The translations under genes were made by a program, and so were the position numbers. Below are positions 14,339 to 27,500 of a stretch of 64,000 nt of DNA, one piece after another (position 1 is the stretch's first letter; each line of letters begins with the position of its first letter). This DNA comes from Arctopsyche grandis. Taxonomy: Eukaryota; Arthropoda; Insecta; Trichoptera; Hydropsychidae. Where the stretch lies: assembly GCF_051622035.1 (NCBI RefSeq), contig NC_135359.1, positions 18,313,501 through 18,377,500 of the forward strand, written 5' to 3'. Below the pieces are notes generated by a model. The model made no database searches, was not told the DNA's origin, and was given only the letters and a program-made list of their open reading frames with translations.

Positions 14339-15474
14339 CAGCGGTTTCCAAACTGAAAGGCGCGCCGCCCTGGGGAGGCGCGGACTATTGCCAGGGGAGG
14401 CGCCAAAACTTTTTAATAAAAAAATAATTTTCATACCATAATATCTACAAATAAATAAAACTTCATATCGTAGCTTAACAGTAAAAATTCAATGCATGAA
14501 TGATTATTTTTCTTTCATTTTTATATACACATTTAATTAGCAATCTTTCTCGAAGAAAACCAACATGAAGAGGCACATTTGTGGTCGAACGATAATTTTA
14601 TTGTTAAATTTGCCAATTTGGTTAAAATTTTTGGAAAATTGAGCGGTTTAAATAAATCAATGCGGGGATCACAAATACATCCACTTTTTCAAAAAGACAG
14701 GGTAAAAGCTTTCATTAAAAAGTTGAAGTTATGGAAATCAAATTTACAAAAGAATGAGTTGGATATGTTTTCACTTTCCAATGATTTCTGGGCCACAGCC
14801 AATATTGAATCAAGTAAAAATGTTTTTATTGACCACTTAGATGGTTTAGTGCTGCATTTTTCCAATTATTTCAAAGACCTCCATTCCATTTTAATATGTA
14901 CAATGAAGAAAGATGAATTCGAGACAACCATCGAAAAAGAAAAAGCGATAGCTCACTAAAACGAAATTTTCAAAATGAAACCATAATTAAATTTTGGATG
15001 AATCTTAGTGCAGAGTATGAATCTTTGTATTGCAAAGCAATGCAAATGCTTTTACCGTTTGTAACGTCTTATTTATGCGAAACGAGCATTTCGGCACTAG
15101 CTGCAATGAAAACCAAATATCGAGCCAGGTTAATAGTCGAAAAGGAATTACTAGTGGCACTCTCCATATTCCCCCCAAGATTTGATAAACTTTGTGCCAA
15201 TAAACAAAAACATCCTTCGCATTAAATTTTGATGTCTTAGATGTAGTTTAATTAGTAATTTAATATAAAAATAAATATACGTGTTCGTTTAAATTTATGT
15301 TATAGCAAAACCTTTTTATTATTCTGTCTATTGTAGTGTTCATTGTTTTTAAATAAATGTTTATTATTTAAAACGTGTCTATATTATTATTCAAAAATAA
15401 AATGAAGGGAGGGAGGCGCGGAATAAAAATTTTTTTTTAAGGAGGCGTAGTAGCATAAAGTTTGGAAACCGCGG
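14339..15474 (+). mobile_element. hAT element with ZBED5-like transposase remnants, copy 1
   Basis: Terminal inverted repeats CAGCGGTTTCCAAACT... and ...AGTTTGGAAACCGCGG flank 1136 bp. The 8-bp sequence CTTTAGAG occurs directly on both sides (14331-14338 and 15475-15482), the target-duplication length expected of hAT. Subterminal GGAGGCGCG motifs repeat near both ends. It sits inside a LINE fragment. Only the C-terminal part of a transposase remains, in broken frames, so it is non-autonomous. Confidence 0.9.
14579..15225 (+). pseudogene. Broken hAT (ZBED5/FAM200-like) transposase remnant
   Basis: Two open pieces: 14579-14959 ([31 protein letters not shown]) and 14998-15225 ([40 protein letters not shown]). 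The second is the hAT C-terminal dimerisation block. A stop and frame change at about 14957-15000 and loss of the N-terminal catalytic region make it a pseudogene. The minus-strand copy at 47183-47494 is closely related. Confidence 0.8.
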
Positions 15475-15482
15475 CTTTAGAG

Positions 15483-15745
15483 AGTCTTTAATTAATAGTA
15501 TGTATTAGATGTATTATGAGCATTTATAAGGATTATAAATAGGTTTTCGAGCTCTTTTTCCTATTATGCTGTACATTAACAATAGAATAATATAATACTA
15601 TGATAACTAACGAAATAAATTAAATTAAAATTGTAAAATAGAAAATGATCAGTAGATCAGTAGCTATTAAAATAGATATAAGATGTATTGTGAAAATAAT
15701 TTTGTAATAATAAAACCATTTAAAAATCAAAATCAAAATTTATGT
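15483..15745 (+). mobile_element. LINE fragment, right half and A-rich tail
   Basis: Continues 14338 after the hAT and matches 61000-61232 (TATTATGAGCATTTATAAGG, TTTCCTATTATGCTGTA, GATCAGTAGATCAGTAGC). It ends in AATAATAAAACCATTTAAAA and CAAAATCAAAATT, a typical LINE tail. Confidence 0.7.
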
Positions 15746-15890
15746 ACAAGTTAAAATTCATAGATATCTCGTTAATTTCGAATTTTCAGTGTCTCATAAT
15801 TCAGCGACTTATGTAATAAAAATGCTGCATTATTTATTGGCCAGGAAGGCGCATTAGGGTTTACCTGCTAGGCCTTCCTGGTATAATGTA
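15746..15890 (+). repeat. LINE 3' end with CCAGGAAGG hairpin
   Basis: The terminal hairpin CCAGGAAGG...CCTTCCTGG, with loop GCGCATTAGGGTTTACCTGC, matches 12720-12765. The preceding 90 bp (TTCAGCGACTTATGTAATAA, AATGCTGCATTATTTATT) match, in reverse complement, the sequence beside the inverted hairpin at 53300-53490. Confidence 0.6.
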
Positions 15891-17290
15891 CCTATATATA
15901 ATAAATTACACGCTAACCATTAACCTATGCTGTTGGTTATATTATATTATAATTTGTATATTTATCGTATTATGTATGTATTACGTTATAACTTCTGTAA
16001 TATCTTCACGTTTCTCTGAAGTTTTTAAGCCACCGTGGTATATTTTTAAAAATAAAATAAAATACATGATTGAAAAACAGTTTTCCATTGAAATTGAAAT
16101 ACTTTGAAGTATCAATCTAAAGATTTTCTTCAAATAGGGGAGGTATGCTAGATTTCTACCTAAGATCCAATGTATGTGTGTACATATGTACATATATAAA
16201 AAAAATCGTAGAGCTTTGTACGATAGATACGATTGATTTCCTTCGTATAAATGCTCTCCTCCGGAATTATCAATGGATAGAAAAACATTTTAAGGCGCTT
16301 TTAATCGTCTTTATCAATTGATTGATGACAACACTTTCAATTCCCGCAAGCGAATTATTGCGTATCATAATAATATTGTAAGTACATTTCATCCCTCTTC
16401 CCTTACCTTGAGAAACTGTTCTGTTTGCAGGTAATGAATGGATCCGCAGTTTTAGCTCAAGGGAGTATGGGAAGAGGGGGGCTTTCGGCCTCGTTTCGAC
16501 ACTTCACCGCCGCCGGTTTTAATATTTCACCGCGGCTTCATTAATCATAGTTAACTAAAAACCGGATAAATCAATGTCTCGCAGATGAAGAAAGGAAAAA
16601 ATCGTAAGAAGGTGGCAGGGGGGGAGACGCGTCGGAATTTGAAAAATTCTCCGATGCGACGAAGATGGACGTCGAGACGCGCAAGCAAATTAGTTTAATG
16701 ACACGGAGATTTATCGCTTCAGCAGCCGTTAATTTGTGATGATTTCATTTATTTTTATTTACGAAAAGCATATTCCGTTGTATCTACTATGTATGCACAT
16801 ATATAGTTCGCGTATCTACTCGTGTGTTTCGTTTGCCAAACCGTCGCATCGCAGATCATTCCAATTCATTCATGAAATCGACCCAAATGGGACTACGAGT
16901 ACGTGTCGTAATCTAGCTACGTAATCGCAATTTCGTTTCAAGCCGATTTCGTGTTTTACTAATGGATATATTTGAAGCTCCATTATTCAGTTTATATCAA
17001 GCTTTTGTATGTGTGGGGTCATCAACTTCATTTGGTACTCAATTTCAAACATAAATTTCATTTTCAATGATATTATATACATACATACATAGTATATAGA
17101 CCAGTGGTTTTCCCCGTCTTCGCTCAGTATTTGTAAAATAAACCTCTTAAATGTGACTAATCTAATAGTAAACATTTTATGAAATTTATTTGAATAGTTT
17201 TATTTTATATAAATTTATTTGAATACTCGTTTGTTGTATTATTGAATTGACTCTCACGAACAAACAAACATATATACTCTTTAGAAATTA
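15891..17290. other. Intergenic DNA, no gene recognised
   Basis: AT-rich except for 16400-16720, a GC-balanced patch with CACCGCCGCCGGTTTTAA- and CACCGCGGCTTCATTAATC-type words. It has no open frame of note and no known RNA. It could be conserved regulatory sequence or simply unique DNA. Confidence 0.35.
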
Positions 17291-17294
17291 TGTG

Positions 17295-17425
17295 TACATA
17301 TATCAGAATCCGAAGAGAAATCGGGTAAGGCTTCGCCCCCTGCTGCTGCGCCCCCTGTGACTGTGCCCCCGGCAGCGCCCTCGGGGACTTCGAATCCTTT
17401 GAATCGAAACAAATCGAATCGGTGC
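17295..17425. repeat. GC-rich interspersed patch, copy 1
   Basis: A sharp run of CGCCCCCTGCTGCTGCGCC, GTGCCCCCGGCAGCGCCC and GGGGACTTCG in very AT-rich surroundings. Composition and core word (CTTCGCCCCC) resemble 25780-25915. Short reading frames here look incidental. Confidence 0.4.
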
Positions 17426-17894
17426 CTATGAATTGAAAAAAAAATGAATCGAATGTGTTGTTCCCATCCAACCAACCAATAACCAACCAACGAATGTTAC
17501 ATACATACAAAGTCTCTTTCGAAATTATATATTAGATGCAATAACTAATTATTCTGCACTACATAGACAAGCCAATGAGAGGATTTAGTAGGCAGTATCA
17601 ATTACCTATATTTAATTTTAAATAATTATAATTGATCCGTTATATTTGAAAGCGGCATAACATTTAATATAATATTTTGCGTTTAACAATATTTAAAAAC
17701 AGTGGCGACCGGTAACACGTTTATTTTGCTTTTCCAAAATTCTGGATATATCGAATTAAAAGAAGTGATAACAATTTGTGAATTTAGTCAAACAGAGTGT
17801 TTTTTTGGAACCGAAAATTGAACTTCCGCCATTTTTAAATATAACGGCTCAATTCTATAAACCTTTCATCATTATGCGCTGTAAGAAATTGAGT

Positions 17895-18125
17895 TTTGAG
17901 ATTGGTAGCCATCATCGGGGAGAAAGCTCTATATATTTTTGAATCTACATATGTGTCGTGTTCATATATGTATGTATGTATGTACATTGTATATAGTATT
18001 TATTGCTAATCAGATTTGGATATTATGACATCCAAATCGAACGTTTCCACTAAATTTTACCAATTTAGCGGATTTAATTGTCGAAACGGTTCCTCACAAA
18101 TTGACTCACCCAATTGTCAACATAA
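17895..18125 (+). repeat. Repeat fragments: GGTAGCCATCATCGGGG block and SINE 3' half
   Basis: 17902-17950 (GGTAGCCATCATCGGGGA, AAAGCTCTATATA, then GTGTCGTG) recurs at 49355-49420. At 18010-18115, GATTTGGATATTATGACATC, TTTTACCAATTTAGC and GAAACGGTTCCTCAC match the 3' half of the SINE family at 13891, 52881 and 54094(-). Confidence 0.5.
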
Positions 18126-18239
18126 TAATTTGAAAATGTGATTTCAATTTATGTATTTATTAAGCCATAATGACGCTCTAGAGAAAATCAATAATGTCAC
18201 TATGACGCAAAATTGTAATAAAATAAAAAAAATACCTGT

Positions 18240-18850
18240 ATTGAAATGGTTAGTTGACGATTCCGTTTTTCAGACCGTAAATTAAATAAGCTATCAGTAA
18301 TATATTAAAATGGTCAGTTAGTATTATAAATAGTCTGTATCTATTTGGGCAGTATGTTTGTGGTCAGTTGATGAATTAAATGATGTGTAATTAATTTTAA
18401 TAATCAGTAATTTAAATAATAGGGCTAACATTAAAATTAAATAGTCAGTAATTCAAAAGAAGGATATCCATATGAACAGTTTGATGATGTGTCTATTCTG
18501 AAAACTTGACATGGTATGATTTGAATATTCCGGTAAAAAAATACGTGAAAAATTATTAGAAGTGCTTCAAGCCAAAAAATAAGATATAAATATCTAATTA
18601 TTTACCAATAATCAAAAAAAGCATGTTTCGAAATACCAAAATTAGTAGAACAATTGCGTTTAAACCATACTGAGATACCGGAATAGAGAATTCAGCATAT
18701 ATAGTGTCTAAAATTTTACAATATTGTATTTTTTATTGACCATGTATTGTTTTTGATGACCACATTTATGAATATATTTACTGTCATTTTTTTTATCTAC
18801 TGACTGACTGTTTTTGTATCTACATAGTAACTGACTTAATTATTTATTTC
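18240..18850. repeat. Low-complexity, partly inverted CAGT/ACTG-rich segment
   Basis: The left part repeats TATCAGTAAT, ATGGTCAGTTAG, GTGGTCAGTTGATG and TAGTCAGTAATT. The right part carries complements (TTACTGTCAT, CTACTGACTGACTG, TAACTGAC). This resembles a MITE with subterminal repeats, but no clear ends or target duplication were found. Confidence 0.3.
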
Positions 18851-20828
18851 CGTAAATAAATATATTATTATAAATTGTTTCGTGAAGAGCCACTCTGGAG
18901 GTATATTTAATTATACTTATTTAACTTTTTGACTTACATCTCTTATAGAAAAACCAAAAAGAAATCAAAATGGTTTGCATAACATTATAATAATTACAAT
19001 TTGCTTGGAATCGTCTGAACTTTCTACGAAGCCATTTCAACGAGTATTTTTTTCAACTTCTTTTTTCGCCGGGCATCGCAAGATTTTAATTATTATAAAC
19101 CATGCACATATGTACCTACATATATTTTTATTTTTATTTCATACATACATACATATATCTAAGATTTTATTATGAACGTGGTAATTTCGCTTAAAGTATG
19201 ATTATACATCATACATACATACATATATACATCATACATCGTATGTATGTACATTCTTTACTTTTTTTGTATTTTTGCAATATATTTAAATTTAGAATTT
19301 TTCGTAACTATTTGTCACTCGCATATGAACAATCGCTGTAATCTTTCAAGAAAAAAATAGACAAACGATGTCAAGCATAATAAAATTGTATATTATATGT
19401 ACAAATTTATGCGTGTGACATTTTTTTCAATATATTTAGAGTTGTTTACGCAAAGTATTACCATAGCTTCAGACCACAAAACTCCATTATGGCTAAAGTG
19501 ATATACCACCATACAGGGAGACGTTATGTCGGAGCCCCCGAACTAAATTATGTGAAAGCGCATAAAACCTAAATTATTCCCCTCGCGAGATATCGCATAC
19601 ACAAATTGTGGTATTTCTCGTGTACATCGATCATATATTAAAAAAAAGCAATTCCCACGTTGTTTTCTTTTTAATTGAATTATTTATATTATACATATAT
19701 ACATACAAAACAACGTTCTATATATTATATGTAGATATGAACATTAAAAATATTATTTTTTGACGTTTGTAAGATATGTCCATTATGAAAAATCGCATGA
19801 TTCGATTAATCGACCCGTTAAAAAAATATCGTGTGCGTTATCGTTTTCTTTTGATAAATTGTCTGTCTCGTACGGTGTACGTGTGAAGTCACCCTCCCTT
19901 ACACCCCAACCCCAGCGATCTCTACTGAAGAAAATCCCTAATACCGTAGGGGAGATGTAACCTGGTCACGGCGGCATTTTATTGAATTTCTTCTACAGTC
20001 TAGTCTCATTGCATCGCCATGGTCATTAACTGTTAGTCGACCTTTTTCCAACCCCACCCATTTCTTCTATCACAGCAAAATAATCTACCAACTTGGCGAA
20101 AAACACTTACGACGTTGTCACTTAAAAATAAAATAAAAATATTGCATAGCTTGCACGCGACATTTTTGCTATTCTTTAATTGACCGACTTTACAAAAGGC
20201 ATTCAGATATTTTTATAAAAAGTGAATTTACATTTTAAAATATTTAGATATAAAATATCTTTAAATTCACTTTACTAACAGTATGATTTTTATCTCCTCA
20301 TACGAAATGGAAAATACACATTTTGACGCTTTTAAAATTTAACGAGCTATACTTAGCTTCGAAATAATACAACCTACATATTTGTTTGTCATGTAAATAC
20401 ATACTTGTTATACGTACAACTACATACATATAAGACACAGCGTAGCTCACTTGTTAGTGAATAAATAAAAACTTTTTGTGGTGAAAAAATATTTAAATGG
20501 TTTTAAAAAGATAAATAAAATACATTGTTGACGAAATCTGGGCTAAAAACCAGGTTGACCGTATCCTGCTAGAACTTTCCGATTTATGTAGCTTAATTGT
20601 TGTGACAGATCCAATAAAATCGACATGCTTCATTTTCTCAATGTGTTCCTCGCAAATTCGTCGTATATCGAATTTGTTGATCGTACCAATTTATTACTCT
20701 ATTAAAATTACAATTACGCGATTGTATTAAGCTATTATTATTATCAATTGCGCTATTGTATTGGAATGCATAGAATTTCTTAGTACTTATGTTCAATTTT
20801 ACCAAACTTTTAAATACCAAATTTTACC
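18851..20828. other. Intergenic DNA, no gene recognised
   Basis: AT-rich with ATACATACATAC tracts. A GC-balanced patch at 19860-20050 has no convincing coding potential. Confidence 0.35.
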
Positions 20829-20904
20829 ATAGGTGTCGCCTTGGGGCAACCTATTATGGCACCTACATATGAATGTTAGAAACATTAAGTATGTATAATA
20901 AATA

Positions 20905-20970
<66 letters not shown>

Positions 20971-20995
20971 TATATACATATATGTATTTATATGT
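20829..20995 (+). repeat. LINE-like hairpin end plus (TA)n microsatellite
   Basis: GGTGTCGCCTTGGGGCAACC followed by TATTATGGCACC resembles the 53.8-kb LINE end (CGTGTCGCTTTGGAGCAATC). A pure (TA)n run follows at about 20908-20965. Confidence 0.45.
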
Positions 20996-21551
20996 TTATG
21001 TACTTTGATATTGGCGTCAGATCTACGAGAAGTGTTTCACGGATTCTATCAAAGAACTACTATAAACGTGGCCGTCTCAAAGGTGGGCTTTCACATAAGG
21101 TGAAAACCTTTCCTCTCATTCGTTACTATCTCCCCATCCATTTTGCTGCACAACCTCGCCGATGCATTTGGGCCTGCAAAAAAAACTGCAAAAAAGCACA
21201 TCATTCATCACAAAGACATTCGCCAAGTTGGCAAGGATTCTCGGCAACCTTATTCTGAATAACCGTCGAGCAAATAGACTCGACAATGGCTTTTTTCATA
21301 ACGTCACACCAGTCACAATAGCACAACCCAACGGTTTGAAGTTCTTATATTAAAAATTTCCAACTTTCTTCAACCGTATCTCTTCTCATTTTTATTTTTT
21401 TCAGAAATGTTTCCCTCTCACCACTTTACAATTTTTGTCCCTCTTGATATTAGCGATTCCGTATATACGCAAATTCCATTAGACTGTATATCCCGTTTCG
21501 CATTTCCTAAATACGACACAGTAAAAAATACATTTCCTTTTTTATTTACAG
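20996..21551. other. Sequence 5' of the first identified Sidestep exon
   Basis: Short overlapping frames only. The T-rich tract just before 21552 (CCTTTTTTATTTACAG) is a strong 3' splice site, so this is intron of the Ig gene. The signal-peptide exon was not recognised here. Confidence 0.4.
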
Positions 21552-24500
21552 GACCCGGTATAGTGATGGCGCCGGGCACCGTTCCCGAGCCATTACAAGT
21601 TTCTGCAGTTGCAGGTGGTACAGCAGAACTTCCTTGTGATGTCAGCCCTCGGCATCCAAACGACTCTGTTCTTCTCGTCGTATGGTATAGAGACGACACC
21701 CCCATATACAGGTAAGATATCCTCGAATTACGCATCTCATTCGGGGATATCATAAAAGAAAAACCTCATTTACCAGTGGGGTGCTCAACGCTATACTGCG
21801 GGTTTTATCGGATGTATACCCGAAAGCAACAAAAGCTAAGAATTACGTCAGTGCTTTTGAGACACACTTTTTGATAACATTTCGGTATCTTTCAGCAATC
21901 TAACTGTGGAGGAAAAGTGGTCGCAAAAATACTATGCATATCAATAAAAAAAATCTATTAGTTTGTATGTAAAGAAAACAGAACAAATTTATACATATAT
22001 AGACATATTTATATGTCTTCAATTTTAATTTAGGAAAAATACTCAGCTCTAATGTAATCGTTAAATTTTTCATTCCGTCGGGTAGTATGATGATGGTTCT
22101 TTTGTAGTCGAGTTTTTACTGGTACGGCGTATCGCCAAACACAAAATTACGAAAATGTTTTAAAATGTATCAACACCGACGAAGCCATTTCAAAATTAAA
22201 AAAATGTTTTCAAAATGTAATTTATTACTTTTTATTATCAAAGAGCAATCGATTCCTATGAAATTTTGTATTCAAATTGGAAAACGCTATTGTGCAATGT
22301 TAAAATGAAAGTCGATTTAAATATAGCAAGTAATTTTCAATGTCATATGTTACATACATACTTATGTACATGTGTATTTACTTGTCGATAGTAAAAATAT
22401 ATTAGCTTGATCCAAATTACTTCAAATGTATTTTATATTCATATATTAAATATACATATATTAAAACACCTCATGTTCATATTTCAAATAATCGAATTTC
22501 GATTCAAAATTAACTTAAAGATCGACAATATGACATACCTATACATACATAGTTTACAGAATAAATTGGTATGTCAACATAATAGAGCCCAAAAAAATCT
22601 AGTTTAGTTTTTTTTACTACGCAATTGATTATTTTTAGCCATAATTTTTCTATTTGTTATCACTTGGGCTAGCATTTTCCAGTGAAGTTTGATCATTATT
22701 TTTCCGTCCATTACTAATTTATTTCTAATTTTAATTAACATGTTATTGAAATTTAAGTAGCCACCGGCTATAATATATTATATATAGCCAGCATTATGTG
22801 TGTGTAGTTGCGTTAATACCTGCCGCACTGTGATGGATAGTGAGTGACCAGGACTTATTTTATTTTATTTCTCCAAATAAACTGGGTATTCATAGTTTAT
22901 GTATTCCTTGTCAAAACCATTTATGGTCACCATTATTTGAAAATGATTTCAAATTTATAATCTACATATAAATCTGTATATGTACAAATTTAATACCATA
23001 TGTATGTGTCCATCAGGGGCACCCCGTAATGACATAATATGATAATATAAATTTAAAAATAATATTTTTTTTATTGAACACAGTTTAAATATCATATGTT
23101 TGTATGTATTATACATCACTTTCGAATATTTATATAATTTAATTAGTTTTTTTTTAAGAATGACTTGATACATATATGAATTTATAATATATGTATTTTA
23201 TGAATTCAGTTGGGATGCTCGTGGTGGAGGCTTAGGTGAAGAGGGTGGTTCTCACTGGTCAGGGGTAGAAGGGGGAGGGCGAGCAAGATGGGCAGCTGCC
23301 AGTGCAAGACTCGCTCTTCAACCAGCTAAACCAACTGACAGGGGTGATTACCACTGCCGAGCTGACTTCAAAGCATCACCTTCCAGGAACACCAAGATCC
23401 ATCTGCAAGTGATCGGTATTAATCTTACATTTCTACACCCGAACACTTTGAGCGACTCTTGTTTTTACTGAACCCCATAAATATTTCACTGAATACTACG
23501 CCATTGAAAGAGCTATGGTTTTCATTTCGACCGCACCCATCCAAGCGGAAGTTGATTTGATGCCTTGCACACAAAAGAAAACGTAACAAAATCTTCCATT
23601 CAAACACAAATATAAAATAAAGCAAAGTGATTGTAAACGAAGTTTCATATTTTGTTGCGGTCAGTGTTTTTTTTTTTTTTTCCTTTTTATTTAGTGAAAG
23701 ATGTCTTTCTATTTTTTCCGCCGCTTGCAAATAAATACAATGCCGGAAAATGGCGTCACAGTGAAAAAACTTCTTCCTTAATTGATCGATGGTAGTAAAT
23801 AGCCTCGTTCACATTTTACACGTTCCATTGATGTCAAAATAAGTTCCGAGCAAGTTTTCTATTTATTACATGAAATTCTTGCGAACAACTAACTTCGTTT
23901 TTGAACTTCAATAATTCTCGCAAAAGTTTTTGAATCAACGTAATATTGACGAATAACCCTCATAAATTTTCCAACTATACTTATGCCATTATGTCAAACC
24001 ACAAATCACCTTCGACTCGAGCTCGAAAACAAGTACACTTCCAAAAATACTAATACATCGAATACGCAATATAAATGCTTAAGAAAAAATATATATATAT
24101 AATAAATAAGTCAATATCTCCACTCCATTTCTTCCATTCAGTCTGAGCTGCGATTTCTATTCGAACGATTTTAACAAAGTTTTCATTCCAAATATCAAAC
24201 TCTCTGTATAACTAAGTATGTTTCAATCAACACAATTGTCAGAAGTTTATCCATTCCATTATGCGACTAGTCAAGCATGATTCACATTCATACATAATTC
24301 ACATGTATGTATGTACATACATACATGTAGAAGAGTTTAAATCACACTATTTTCCGTACTATAACACTTCACCATTGCAGAGGCTTCTGATACACCACGC
24401 ATATTTGACGAACGAGGAAAAGAAATTCGTGGTAATGCCGGACCTTACCGGGAAGGAGATACACCGCAGCTTACTTGCAACGTCACTGGTGGTAATTACA

Positions 24501-27500
24501 AATCCATTTCATTTAATTTTTGATATGCAAGAAGTCCATTCCATTATGCGCTCATACAAATTCGATTCTTAATTCCTTCAGAAACATAAGGTCTAATATA
24601 CTTTGTTCTTTATTCTTCAAAAGGAATCAGTATTGATTATATGAAATGTATACCACTTTGTTTGAATTAGTTATATATCAAAGCTATGTCTTTTAGGTTA
24701 CCCTCCGGCGACAGTGCGGTGGTATCGCGGTGGAAGGGCTGTGGAAGGCCAGGAGTCGCAAACGGGAATATTGAGATTACCATCGTTACAGAGATCAGAC
24801 CTTCTTGCAGAGCTATCTTGCCAAGCCTCAAACTCTTTGCTACTTCCTCCGACAACTGCCACAGCCCAATTGAATATGCACCGTGAGTTCCGTACCAAAG
24901 TTTTATAATTATAGATCATCCAATACGTGAAAAGTGGGATATAATTCACTTTCCAGTGGCTCCTTTGACGGTGGAAGTGCTTGAACGAGAACCTCTGAGT
25001 GCCGGTCGTCCTCAAGAGGTCATCTGTAAGGCGAGGGGAGGTCGCCCTCCACCAAGACTCTCTTGGTGGCTTGACACCCAAAGGCTGGACACAATCCCAC
25101 AGGTAATCCTCAGATTATTTATTATATGTAATGTAATTATATACTAGATATAAAAATTCATATTATTACATAATATTATACTCTGGGGGAAAATATGGCG
25201 ATATAATAGAGAAACGAATTATATTATACTACACACATCCATATAAGTCTTCAATCACTTTTGTATCTGGATAGGTTCTCAATTAATTATTTCTGAGAAT
25301 TGATATACATACATAGTTATTATAATTTTTCTCGACCACATCAATAAATCGGATTATACCGCATCCATTTGTGTGTATTACTTATTTGTGATGATTAATT
25401 ATGATGTTTCTTTGAGTATATTGTATAGTATGAGTATAGTGTTGTGCCCGTTGATTTCAACGGGTGGTTTCGAAACGGAATTGAAACATGAATAAAAATA
25501 AAGTTATATGTTATATATAAGTATAATGTAAGGTAATTTATAGGCGCACGCGCACGTAATGTTAATCTTAATAAAAAGTGGCACATTATACACTTAACAA
25601 TCCAGCCCGTTCTAAATGATGGATGAATGTGTGTTTGTGTGCACCTCCATAAATTACACTCCAATCCAGAATCGAAATCGAAACGGGTGGTAGTTCCGAA
25701 ACGGCTGGTTTCGGAAAGAAATTGATACACGAATTAGAAATTAGAAATTACGAATTACGAAGTGATACGTCTTGTACATCACCGACGCCCCGAGGCCTTC
25801 GCCCCCAGCGCCCCCGGTGCCTCCAACGCCCCGAGGGCCTTCACCCTTGGCACCTCCGACGCCCCGGAGGTCTTCGCCCCCGTGCCTCCGATGCCTCCGG
25901 CGTGCCCGCCGCAAATGCGAATGTCGCTCCACACACCCCTTCCCCCACTTTCCCACTACCACGCTTCCCGGCGTCTCGAATACTCGTGATTGGTTCCCCA
26001 TACTGGTTCACAATCTGTCACATATTTATATACATATATACATATTTACCGACAGTCCGTTTTTATATATTATACATATTATAGCGTGGACATGTAGAGG
26101 GGTTTCTGAGATTGGAGTATAAGATACAGTTGTAATGGTAGAGGTAGTTTATTGTTCTTGATCCGCCGCCTTGCCAGCTTAGAATTAAACACAGACCAAA
26201 ACCGCTGAATATGTTTACCCATCGGGTACTCTCGGCACAGAAAGACCATTGGTCAATGGGTAGATAGACCTTATTGGCTATTGTATCCAGCGTGCTCATG
26301 CGTCAATGTTTTTTTGGCGCTATTAAACCAGTGGCCGACGAATGCCTATTCTGTCTGTCTGAGATAACGCTCCCCGTACTATAATAGTTGTTGCGATTCA
26401 ACATTAATATGTACGTCACAGCTAAACCACTGCCAAAACGTATATACGAATACAATAACAAAACACAAAAACTTCTATATATACTATTTTCTACCAATGT
26501 TTCCTCTTTGCAGAGAATTTACCGCCATCTATTGAAAATTTATTTAATTAATTAATTTTTCTATTGGTGTTTTATATTGTTTACTTGTAGGTAGGCAGGT
26601 AGTTTTTAGCTTTTTTTCATATTAAACAATTCAATATAAATATTTAATTAAATATATTTTAAAGGTATTTGAAAAAAATTCGACCGTGTGCGGATTGAAC
26701 CGACACATTTCTTTTAATTTTTTTTTATTTAATAGCTTAATATGCCAACACCAATGCGATGATATGTCATCGGGTACAACACTAGTCTCTCTGTACATAT
26801 ATAACGTTGATTCGTAATGAGTTGGCCTAAATTTCTAGGTTGAATTTTATATTTTTTTAACAGGAAGACACAGAAGGTGAAATTTCTGAAAAGTCTGAAG
26901 AAGAAGACGAAAATAAAGAGTCGAGCGCTAAAATCAGCGTCAGTGTAAGCACGTTGAAATTGGTTGCAAGGGCACAACAGCATGGACAACGGCTAACTTG
27001 TCGTGCATCCCATGAACTTTTACCGAGCCCCATGGAAGCTCTGCTTGTCCTGAACATCTTGTGTAATTATACATCGAAATCATTACCTCTTTTCGTCTTA
27101 CTTTGTCAAAATTTGTGGAAATTATATTTTATTTTTCAGTCGCGCCAACCGTCGAGCTTTCGCTGGGTTCATCTCTCAATCCCAACGACATTGAAGAAGG
27201 CGATGATGTTTACTTCGAGTGTCAAGTGCGGGCTAATCCACCACCTTATAAATTGCTTTGGGAGCACGACGTAAGCTTCGTCTATTCTTAACGTACCTAT
27301 GTAAAACAATTCCACAATCTTCTGCAATTTCACGCTGACGAATTTACAGGGTCGAGCTTTGGTACACGAGCAAAGGTCTGGCGTTTTAGTATCGGGTAAT
27401 AATTTAATCCTTCGTTCGGTGGGTAGAGCTGCTGCTGGCACTTACTCCTGTAGCGCTTCCAATGTCGAAGGGGATGCTCGCTCGCAAACATTCAATTTAC

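Noticed and set aside
25722-26122. Pro/Ala/Arg-rich ORFs on + and Gly/Glu-rich ORF on -
   Set aside because: Open in several frames because of a GC-rich tandem repeat within a Sidestep intron; no domain.
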